A DNA stretch of 14,220 nucleotides from Candidatus Aenigmatarchaeota archaeon (GTDB lineage: Archaea; Aenigmatarchaeota; Aenigmatarchaeia; Aenigmatarchaeales; Aenigmatarchaeaceae). Below are positions 6,324 through 11,776 of this stretch, piece after piece. The DNA is taken from NCBI GenBank assembly GCA_018221065.1, contig JAAOXY010000003.1, positions 1-14,220 on the forward strand, given 5' to 3'. A program made the position numbers and the translations under genes. The notes under the pieces were generated by a model. It was not told the DNA's origin, ran no database searches, and was given only the letters and a program-made list of their open reading frames with translations. The first letter of the stretch is position 1; every line of letters starts with the position of its first letter.

Positions 6324-6845
6324 ATGCAAAAATTCTTGATAGTAGCTTTATTGATAGGAATTGTGGCTATTTCAGGTTGTGTGCAAGAAGCTTCTGAAAC
6401 AAATGTAGTGGAAGATCCTCCAGTACAAGAACAGAAAGAAGAAACTACACAACCACCTACAACAGTTACACCACCAGTTCAAGGCAGAACTTATGATCCG
6501 TTGACATCAGGAGAAATGGATGACATAGAAGAGAAGATAGGTGATCTTAATCCAGCTTACAATGTTACAACATTTACTTCAACAGATGATTTAACATTTG
6601 TATCAATCTACATCTATTCAACATATAATGAAATAGATATGACAAAGATATTCAAATATATGAGAGCTGATTCTTTCACAAAAGAATATGAGGTTCAGAT
6701 TGTCAAAGGTATGGGTTCATCTATAACTGATGATGATGTGATTTGTAGCTATGGAGATGTTGTAGACAATTTGGATGAAATAATTGATATCAAATGGTAT
6801 CAATGGCAAGACACAATAGCTAAGAACACTTGTAGCAATTTCTAA
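6324..6845 (+). CDS. Predicted lipoprotein of unknown function
   Basis: 173 residues. The N-terminus is a lipoprotein signal: a short basic start (MQK), a hydrophobic core at residues 4-16, and the lipobox-like 'ISGC' with Cys19 as the likely lipid-attached residue. Residues ~20-55 form a Glu/Pro/Thr-rich low-complexity linker ('QEQKEETTQPPTTVTPPVQ'), a typical extracellular tether. The remaining ~115 residues look like a small alpha/beta domain with two cysteines ('VICSYG' and the terminal 'NTCSNF') that could form a disulfide outside the cell. I do not recognise the family. It has its own leaderless promoter and a strong T-run after the stop, so it is probably monocistronic. Confidence 0.8.
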   Translation: MQKFLIVALLIGIVAISGCVQEASETNVVEDPPVQEQKEETTQPPTTVTPPVQGRTYDPLTSGEMDDIEEKIGDLNPAYNVTTFTSTDDLTFVSIYIYSTYNEIDMTKIFKYMRADSFTKEYEVQIVKGMGSSITDDDVICSYGDVVDNLDEIIDIKWYQWQDTIAKNTCSNF

Positions 6846-6847
6846 GC

Positions 6848-6864
6848 TTTTTCTTTTTTTTCTT
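6848..6864 (+). terminator. T-rich intrinsic terminator after the lipoprotein gene
   Basis: T5-C-T8-C-TT begins two bases past the stop codon at 6845. Archaeal RNA polymerase terminates at such T-runs without an upstream hairpin. It is the clearest terminator on the plus strand in this window. Confidence 0.65.
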
Positions 6865-6865
6865 A

Positions 6866-6876
6866 ATATTTAAAAA
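6866..6876 (+). promoter_or_regulatory. TATA box of tRNA-Trp
   Basis: ATATTTAAAAA directly after the T-run. The predicted start near 6898 is about 8 nt before the tRNA. The TTAAATATA at 6890-6898 is too close to the tRNA to be the TATA box. Confidence 0.5.
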
Positions 6877-6905
6877 GAAACGAGTATCATTAAATATATC
6901 GGAAT

Positions 6906-7018
6906 GGGGTTATAGTCTAGTTAGGTAGGATGGCGGTCTCCAAATTCATTTGGAGATATGAGGTTTCCTATGATTAAGCAAACCGCTGACGGGAGTTCAA
7001 ATCTCTCTAACCCCACCA
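6906..7018 (+). tRNA. tRNA-Trp(CCA) with 37-nt intron
   Basis: The acceptor GGGGTTA (6906-6912) pairs with TAACCCC (7008-7014); discriminator A7015 and encoded CCA to 7018. The anticodon stem is GCGGT (6933-6937) with ACCGC (6982-6986); anticodon CCA is at 6940-6942. The T loop is TTCAAAT. The intron at 6944-6980 sits at the canonical 37/38 site, with one-base ambiguity within the A runs. Only about two pairs are available for the central BHB helix, so the splice motif is strongly relaxed. Confidence 0.92.
6944..6980 (+). other. Archaeal tRNA intron (tRNA-Trp, position 37/38)
   Basis: 37 nt. TCTCCAAA (6937-6944, positions 31-37 plus the first intron base) pairs perfectly with TTTGGAGA (6949-6956) around a TTCA tetraloop, the same geometry as in the Met intron. 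GGTTT (6962-6966) pairs with AAACC (6980-6984) across the 3' splice site, enclosing CCTATGATTAAGC, which is related to the Lys and Met intron motif. It is far shorter than the euryarchaeal tRNA-Trp introns that encode a C/D guide RNA. Confidence 0.8.
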
Positions 7019-7040
7019 ATTAATTTTTAAGGTGAAATAA

Positions 7041-7562
7041 ATTAACAAATCAATACTTATCACAGGTATGTCTGGTTCTGGTAAATCAGCTATAGCTAAA
7101 GAACTCAGAAAACTAGGATATAAGGCATATGATGTTGAAGAAATTGAAGGCTTATGCCAGATGTTTGATAAGGAAACTGGAAAACCGGTTATACAAGATA
7201 ACGAGAAATTAGAAGAAGTCAAACAAAATGATTGGATATGCAACAAGAAGAAATTGCAACAGATAATTAGAAAGAACTCCAAAGGAATTGTATTTTATTC
7301 TGGTCTTGTATCTAACCTTGATGAATTATTTCCATTGTTTGATGAGGTTATTCTTTTGAAAGCTACTCAGAAAACCCTCAGTAAAAGGCTCACCACACGC
7401 ACATCAAATGATTTTGGAAGAACAAGAGAAGTTCAAGAATGGATATTTGCTTGGAAGAAGTGGTGGGAAGATAAGATGATAAAAGAAGGTGCTATAGTTA
7501 TTGATGCTGATCAAGAGCTTGATAAAGTTGTAGCCGATATTATTAAGAAAATTGAATCTTAA
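7041..7562 (+). CDS. P-loop kinase-like protein with a non-AUG start
   Basis: About 173 residues. The first strand and Walker A motif read 'SILITGMSGSGKS' and resemble small P-loop nucleotide, shikimate or gluconate kinases ('GYKAYDVEEIEG' follows, as in many such proteins). The C-terminal half has a lid-like Arg-rich segment ('SKRLTTRTSNDFGRT') and ends in 'VIDADQELDKVVADI'. The substrate is unknown. The first in-frame ATG (7068) lies inside Walker A, just after its first Gly, and would delete strand beta-1. In-frame codons upstream run only to a TAA at 7038. The start is therefore probably ATT at 7041, five bases after AAGGTGA, or ATA at 7053 if the message is leaderless. Methyltransferase and adenosine-kinase genes follow closely. 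Confidence 0.75.
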   Translation: MNKSILITGMSGSGKSAIAKELRKLGYKAYDVEEIEGLCQMFDKETGKPVIQDNEKLEEVKQNDWICNKKKLQQIIRKNSKGIVFYSGLVSNLDELFPLFDEVILLKATQKTLSKRLTTRTSNDFGRTREVQEWIFAWKKWWEDKMIKEGAIVIDADQELDKVVADIIKKIES

Positions 7563-7580
7563 AAAATTAGTGGTGAATTC

Positions 7581-8162
7581 ATGACAGATGTTGGAAAGAT
7601 GTATGATGAAAGGGTAGAAGAATTCCAGAAACAGTTTGGGACAAATGTAATGAAACCGGATATGGACAAATTTGTTGCATTACTAAACGGGAATAGAGTT
7701 CTTGATGTTGGTTGCGGTTCTGGCAATCAAACAAAATATCTGGTTGAAAATAATCTAGATACTACTGGGATTGATCTATCAGATAAAATGCTGGAAGAAG
7801 CGAGAAAAAGAGTACCTGAAGCCAAGTTCTTGAAGATGAATCTTTTGGACATGGAATTTGATGATAATTCTTTTGATGGCATTTGGATGTGTGCATGTCT
7901 ACTTTTTGTCAAACCTGTAGATATCGGAAGAACATTTGAACAATTCAGAAGAGTTTTGAAGCAAGATGGAATACTGTTTATTGCTACCAAAGAAGGGCAG
8001 GGGCAATACACAAAAAATAATGTGGTTCATTATTCGTATACTAAAGAAGAAGTAGAGAATTATTTGAAGGATAATGATTTTGAGATAATTGAATCAAAGA
8101 TAGAAAAAGATTATTGGGGAAGAGAAACCAAATGGGTTGAAATAATAGCTAAAAAATTGTAG
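7581..8162 (+). CDS. Class I SAM-dependent methyltransferase
   Basis: 193 residues, a Rossmann-like methyltransferase of the Methyltransf_11/25 type. Motif I is 'VLDVGCGSGNQTKYL' (residues ~40-54), with the SAM-binding GxGxG seen as G44-C-G46-S-G48. The acidic end of strand 2 is in 'TTGIDLSDKMLEEARKR', and the motif following strand 4 is 'DNSFDGIWMCACLLFV'. A small-molecule or RNA/protein substrate cannot be told from sequence. The ATG at 7581 follows GGTGAATTC, a standard operon-internal site. It lies 18 nt after the kinase stop and 8 nt before the DUF355 gene, so the three are probably cotranscribed. Confidence 0.88.
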   Translation: MTDVGKMYDERVEEFQKQFGTNVMKPDMDKFVALLNGNRVLDVGCGSGNQTKYLVENNLDTTGIDLSDKMLEEARKRVPEAKFLKMNLLDMEFDDNSFDGIWMCACLLFVKPVDIGRTFEQFRRVLKQDGILFIATKEGQGQYTKNNVVHYSYTKEEVENYLKDNDFEIIESKIEKDYWGRETKWVEIIAKKL

Positions 8163-8170
8163 GTGATAAA

Positions 8171-8653
8171 ATGGATACTAAATTAATAAAATTAGATTTT
8201 CCTGAAGGGTATAATATAATTCTTGGAATGTCTCATTTCATAAAAACTGTAGAAGATATTTATGAGACTTTGGTAGCGAGGGTTCCTGATATAAAATTCG
8301 GATTAGCTTTTTGTGAAGCTTCTGGACCAAGACTAATTAGAAGAACTGGAACTGATAATGAACTTGTTAATATTGCTGTAGAAAATGCAAAGAAAATAGC
8401 AGCAGGTCATAGCTTCATCATAGTATTGAAGGATACTTTCCCTATTACTGTTTTGAATGACCTAAAGATGGTGGAAGAAATATGTACAATATACTGTGCT
8501 ACAGCCAATCCAGTAGAGGTCATTATAGCTGAAAGCGAACAGGGGCGAGGGATTATGGGCGTTATAGACGGCAGTAGTAGCTTAGGAGTAGAGAATGAAC
8601 AGAATGTAGCTGAAAGAAAAGAATTTCTCAGAAGAATAGGTTATAAGTCATAG
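8171..8653 (+). CDS. Adenosine-specific kinase (DUF355 / PF04008 family)
   Basis: 160 residues, the full family length. Characteristic segments are 'KLDFPEGYNIILGMSHFIKTVEDIYE', 'KFGLAFCEASGPRLIRRTGTD', 'IAAGHSFIIVLKDTFPITVLNDLK', 'CTIYCATANPVEVIIAE' and 'GRGIMGVIDG'. Members of this archaeal/thermophile family bind adenosine and AMP, and have been described as adenosine-specific kinases. With the P-loop kinase two genes upstream it may serve nucleoside salvage, which would fit a host-dependent small genome (inference). Its Shine-Dalgarno site GGTGA overlaps the methyltransferase stop codon (TAGGTGATAAA-ATG), showing tight coupling. Confidence 0.92.
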   Translation: MDTKLIKLDFPEGYNIILGMSHFIKTVEDIYETLVARVPDIKFGLAFCEASGPRLIRRTGTDNELVNIAVENAKKIAAGHSFIIVLKDTFPITVLNDLKMVEEICTIYCATANPVEVIIAESEQGRGIMGVIDGSSSLGVENEQNVAERKEFLRRIGYKS

Positions 8654-8658
8654 AAATG

Positions 8659-8666
8659 CTTATAAG
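8659..8666 (+). promoter_or_regulatory. TATA box of the MscS-protease-ATP-grasp operon
   Basis: CTTATAAG, centred 26-27 nt before the ATG at 8690, which implies a leaderless first gene. No other TATA-like site is evident before the three downstream genes. Confidence 0.6.
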
Positions 8667-8689
8667 ACATGAATTCTAATATTTGACCT

Positions 8690-9517
8690 ATGGTGGCAGA
8701 TATGCTATCCGGTCTTCAACAGATGTTTGCTGGACTGGAAACAACATACGGAATACCAGGTTTTCTATTAGCAATAGCTCTGTTAGTTCTTGGATTAATT
8801 GTTGGAAGAGTATCAAGAAGTATTGTTATTAGATTCTTACAAGCAATTGGATTCAAAAAAATAACACATAAAGAAGGAATAGATGCTGCGTTACATAAAA
8901 TGGGAATCAGAGGAACTGTTACAATACTTCTAGGAGAACTTGTAAAATGGATATTCTATTTGATATTCTTTGCATTAGCTTTGCAAACATTGTTTGGTGA
9001 ACAATTCTTAACAGATATCATTGTTAATATAGCAACATACATACCAAGAATAATTGCATCAACAATAATACTGATAGTTGGAATAATAATAGCTGACATC
9101 ATAGCAAAAGTCTCGAGTAACTTTATTGACAGATTAAAACTTGACAGAAAAGGAAGAAGTGCTCTTGCAACATTAAGTGGAATGATAATAAGATTAATAA
9201 TCATATTCATGTTTGGTATCTTAGCATTGAACACATTAGGAATAGAAGCTGAGATATTGACAATAAGCTTGGCAATAGTAATATTTGCCTTGATCTTGTT
9301 CCTAGTTCTAGGTAGCAAGGATATTATACAAAATATATTGGGTGGTCTGTACCTTCAATCGAGTGGCACTTTACAAAAAGGATTTAAGATTCAATGTAAA
9401 GATGTCGAAGGAAAAGTAAAGGAAGTAGGATTTGTCTATACTATAATTGACACAAGAAAAGGAGAAGTACACATACCTAATGCAATGCTACTAAAAGACA
9501 AAATCTATTTAAAATAG
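8690..9517 (+). CDS. MscS-family mechanosensitive channel-like membrane protein
   Basis: 275 residues. About five hydrophobic segments are visible (roughly residues 21-41, 83-105, 115-145, 165-185 and 187-215). The last one and its exit, 'ILFLVLGSKDIIQNILGGLYLQ', resemble the pore-lining TM3 and its kink in MscS. A beta domain follows: 'LQKGFKIQCKDVEGKVKEVGFVYTIIDTRKGEVHIPNAML', with the family's G-x-V...T and IPN features. The protein stops right after this domain and lacks the C-terminal alpha-beta vestibule of E. coli MscS, a short form also known from other archaeal MscS-like proteins. The start is set by the leaderless TATA spacing. It is the first gene of an operon with a protease and two ATP-grasp proteins. 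Confidence 0.87.
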   Translation: MVADMLSGLQQMFAGLETTYGIPGFLLAIALLVLGLIVGRVSRSIVIRFLQAIGFKKITHKEGIDAALHKMGIRGTVTILLGELVKWIFYLIFFALALQTLFGEQFLTDIIVNIATYIPRIIASTIILIVGIIIADIIAKVSSNFIDRLKLDRKGRSALATLSGMIIRLIIIFMFGILALNTLGIEAEILTISLAIVIFALILFLVLGSKDIIQNILGGLYLQSSGTLQKGFKIQCKDVEGKVKEVGFVYTIIDTRKGEVHIPNAMLLKDKIYLK

Positions 9518-9525
9518 GTGATGTA

Positions 9526-9870
9526 ATGACAAAAATTTTAGTTGGTCTCATTGACAAGGTTAAAGTTAAAGGTAAAAAGACAGTTGAAACTATCGCAAAG
9601 TTCGACACTGGTGCTAAAAGAACTTCTATAGATATGGGAATTGCTGCAAAAGCAATGTTGGGTCCAGTTGTTGATGTAGTGAAAGTAAAAACCGCAAGTT
9701 TGAAAGGCGGTTATGTAAAAAGACCTGTAGTTGAAGCAGAGATACATATCTGTGGGAAAAGGGTAAAAATAAAAGCAAACATAGAAGATAGGGTTCACAG
9801 TAAACAAAAAGTTTTGATAGGGAGAGATATAATAAAATCTAATTTTATTGTTGATCTTGATAAGGTGTAA
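9526..9870 (+). CDS. Retropepsin-like (RimB / 'ATP-dependent zinc protease', PF05618) protein
   Basis: 114 residues, a single-domain aspartic-protease-like fold. The motif 'AKFDTGAKRTSID' contains the D-T-G-A active-site signature. 'KRPVVEAEIHICGKRVKIKANIEDR' and 'QKVLIGRDIIKSNFIVDLDKV' match the remaining conserved blocks (the second is the usual 'LIGR..L...F.VD'). Such proteins are commonly encoded beside RimK ligases, and in Pseudomonas RimB the family is linked to trimming glutamate tails that RimK adds to ribosomal protein S6. Like retropepsins it should act as a dimer with one Asp per subunit. GGTGA overlaps the MscS stop (TAGGTGATGTA-ATG), and the next gene starts 2 nt after its stop. 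The target protein is unknown. Confidence 0.88.
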   Translation: MTKILVGLIDKVKVKGKKTVETIAKFDTGAKRTSIDMGIAAKAMLGPVVDVVKVKTASLKGGYVKRPVVEAEIHICGKRVKIKANIEDRVHSKQKVLIGRDIIKSNFIVDLDKV

Positions 9871-9872
9871 TT

Positions 9873-10739
9873 ATGAAACTTTTGATACTTGCTCCAGGAA
9901 AAGCATCAAAGAGTACACAGATGATATTCGAAGAATCAAAGAAATTATTTGACGAAGTTGATCTGTTTGCAATTGAAGATGTTATTCTTGAAACTTCTGA
10001 AGAAGTGAAAGCATACTGTGGTGACAAAGATCTTTCTGGTTATGATTATATGTTGCCAAGAATTGATTCTAAAAGAGCAAGTTTTGGTTATCATGTTGTA
10101 AAATTCTTCGACTTGATAAATATGAGAAAACCTTATTCTGCTGAAGCAATACCAATAGCTCATAATAAATTTTCAACATTGTTTGAGTTTAGAAAGAATG
10201 GTGTCGTTGTTCCTGATACATATTTTACTTCTTCTAAAAAATCTGCTGAAGAACTTGTTAGAAAAATGAAATTCCCAGCAATGGTAAAGTTAGTAAGTTC
10301 TTATGGTGGTAAGGGAGTCATGTATATTGAAAGTAGACAAGCTGCAATGAGTGTTGTTAAGACATTGAATTTATTAAAACAGGATCTTATGCTAGAAAAA
10401 TTCATAGAAAATCCTGGTGAAGATATGAGAGGTTTCTTAATTGGTGATGAAATAATTGGAATGAAAAGGATTGCTAAGAAAGGTGAAAAAAGAGCAAATG
10501 TTTCTGCTGGTGGTAAGGCTGTAACATATACATTAAATGATGAAGAGAAAGAAATTGTTTTTAAAACTGCTAAGATATTAAATGCAAAAATTTGTGCTAT
10601 CGATATGATTAACGGAAAAGACGGTGCTTATGTTATTGAGGCTAACATAAATCCCGGACTACAAGGAATAACAAAAGCTACTGGAATTAATTTAGCACAA
10701 AGAATTGCAAAGTTCTGTTATGAGGAAGCTAAAAAGTGA
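9873..10739 (+). CDS. RimK-type ATP-grasp amino-acid ligase
   Basis: 288 residues: an N-terminal pre-ATP-grasp domain (residues 1-~90, 'LPRIDSKRASFG' in the usual 'hPRI' place) followed by a complete ATP-grasp fold. Key features are the phosphate-binding Lys139 ('MVKLVS'), the Gly-rich loop G145-G-K-G148, 'GEDMRGFLIGDEIIGMKR', the R-x-N of 'KRANVSAGGKA', and the metal ligands Asp244, Glu256 and Asn258 ('IEANINPGLQGITKATG'). RimK relatives ligate glutamate or other amino acids onto protein C-termini or cofactors (S6, F420, methanopterin, LysW). The adjoining RimB-type protease favours a protein-tailing role; a cofactor ligase remains possible. Its start follows GGTG within the protease stop region. 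All catalytic residues expected are present. Confidence 0.9.
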   Translation: MKLLILAPGKASKSTQMIFEESKKLFDEVDLFAIEDVILETSEEVKAYCGDKDLSGYDYMLPRIDSKRASFGYHVVKFFDLINMRKPYSAEAIPIAHNKFSTLFEFRKNGVVVPDTYFTSSKKSAEELVRKMKFPAMVKLVSSYGGKGVMYIESRQAAMSVVKTLNLLKQDLMLEKFIENPGEDMRGFLIGDEIIGMKRIAKKGEKRANVSAGGKAVTYTLNDEEKEIVFKTAKILNAKICAIDMINGKDGAYVIEANINPGLQGITKATGINLAQRIAKFCYEEAKK

Positions 10740-10743
10740 TATT

Positions 10744-11640
10744 ATGAAACTGTGTATAATTGGTACAAAAAATACTGATCCAATAATAATAGAAGAAGCA
10801 AAGAAACATTTTGAAAAAGTGTTACTTGCACCAATCTCAGGAGTATTGCTGGTATCATCAGATGGAAAGATAATACCAAGATACAAAGATACTGATTTGA
10901 AAAAGTTTGATTGTGTTTTAACATTAGTTGACAAAGATGATTATCATTTTGCATTTTTACTTATGAATAATTTATCAAAAAGTGTATTCAAACCACAGGG
11001 AATAACAAGTTTTGCAACTGTTTCTGATAGAACAAGTTTATTTAAGAAACTTTCTGAAAATAGGATAAGTGTTCCTAATATTGCTTTGGCTAATAGAGCT
11101 GAAGCTGCAAAAAGAGGAGTAAAGGAATTAAAATTCCCTATTGTTCTTAGAGCTGGAGAAAAAGAAGTCATGTTAGCTCATACAGAACAAGAAGCATTGT
11201 CGATGGTAGATACTTTGCAAACTTTAAATCGAAAAATATTCTTAGAAGAATATAGTACAAGAGGAAAACTTTATGATTTATTTGTTATGGGTGATGAAGT
11301 AGTTGGTGCTGTTAAGAAAAAAGTAGTTGGAACAACAATAAAAGAAGATAGAAAATTCAAAGTCAAGTTGAATAAGAGGATGATAGAAACTGCATTAAAG
11401 ACTGCAAGGATATTAAAGACAGAATGGGCAAGAATTTCTATGTTTGATTTCAAAGATCCTAAAGTAATCGATGTGGATCTGACTCCTAGTGTTACAAATG
11501 TATGTGAAATAGCTGGAAAGGATGTCACACCTGATCTTATGAACATGTTGAAGCAATATAGTGAACTGGAACAGAAAGAGTCATTACCTATGAAAATAGT
11601 ATCTGAGATAGTAAAGGTAAGAGATGAGCTAAAAAATTAA
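10744..11640 (+). CDS. Degenerate RimK-type ATP-grasp paralogue
   Basis: 298 residues, clearly homologous to the preceding ligase from the first residue ('MKLCIIGTKNTDPIIIEEAKKHFEKV' against 'MKLLILAPGKASKSTQMIFEESKKLFDEV'). The catalytic machinery is altered: the ATP-binding Lys becomes Arg136, the Gly-rich loop becomes A137-G-E-K-E, the R-x-N segment is missing, and the metal ligands D/E/N become Ser232/Asp243/Asp245 ('IDVDLTPSVTN'). It has about 20 extra C-terminal residues. It is probably a pseudoenzyme partner or regulator of the active ligase, or an enzyme with changed chemistry (inference). The ATG at 10744 aligns with the paralogue and follows GTGATATT; the ATG at 10705 would overlap the previous gene and is less likely. 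It is the last gene of the operon. Confidence 0.82.
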   Translation: MKLCIIGTKNTDPIIIEEAKKHFEKVLLAPISGVLLVSSDGKIIPRYKDTDLKKFDCVLTLVDKDDYHFAFLLMNNLSKSVFKPQGITSFATVSDRTSLFKKLSENRISVPNIALANRAEAAKRGVKELKFPIVLRAGEKEVMLAHTEQEALSMVDTLQTLNRKIFLEEYSTRGKLYDLFVMGDEVVGAVKKKVVGTTIKEDRKFKVKLNKRMIETALKTARILKTEWARISMFDFKDPKVIDVDLTPSVTNVCEIAGKDVTPDLMNMLKQYSELEQKESLPMKIVSEIVKVRDELKN

Positions 11641-11641
11641 G

Positions 11642-11649
11642 TTTAAATA
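11642..11649 (+). promoter_or_regulatory. TATA box of tRNA-Gly
   Basis: TTTAAATA begins two bases after the stop codon of the ATP-grasp gene. Its centre is about 26 nt before position 11672, two bases ahead of the tRNA, so the 5' leader would be nearly absent. Confidence 0.55.
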
Positions 11650-11673
11650 TTCTGCGATTGATTATATTCTCAG

Positions 11674-11747
11674 GCGTCGTTAGTCTAGTGGTAGGATTTC
11701 GGCCTTCCAAGCCGACGACAGGGGTTCAAATCCCCTACGACGCACCA
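11674..11747 (+). tRNA. tRNA-Gly(TCC), no intron
   Basis: The acceptor GCGTCGT (11674-11680) pairs perfectly with ACGACGC (11737-11743); discriminator A11744 and encoded CCA. The anticodon arm TCGGC-CTTCCAA-GCCGA gives anticodon TCC. The T loop is TTCAAAT. No intron is present. Confidence 0.95.
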
Positions 11748-11755
11748 TTTAAATC
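11748..11755 (+). promoter_or_regulatory. TATA box of the enoyl-CoA hydratase gene
   Basis: TTTAAATC starts on the base after the tRNA-Gly CCA and is centred about 26 nt before the ATG at 11777, which implies a leaderless message. Confidence 0.6.
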
Positions 11756-11776
11756 TTTTTCTATTCCATATCTGTT

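Noticed and set aside
2132..6980. tRNA introns as box C/D guide RNAs
   Set aside because: ATGAT resembles box C in each, and CTGA occurs in or near the Met and Trp introns, but there is no consistent C/D pair or guide spacing, the Lys intron has no CTGA, and 37-46 nt is too short for a standard guide with both boxes.
10705..10743. Upstream ATG for the second ATP-grasp gene
   Set aside because: It would overlap the end of the preceding ligase by 35 nt and adds residues absent from the paralogue; the ATG at 10744 aligns with the paralogue's first residue and has a ribosome site.
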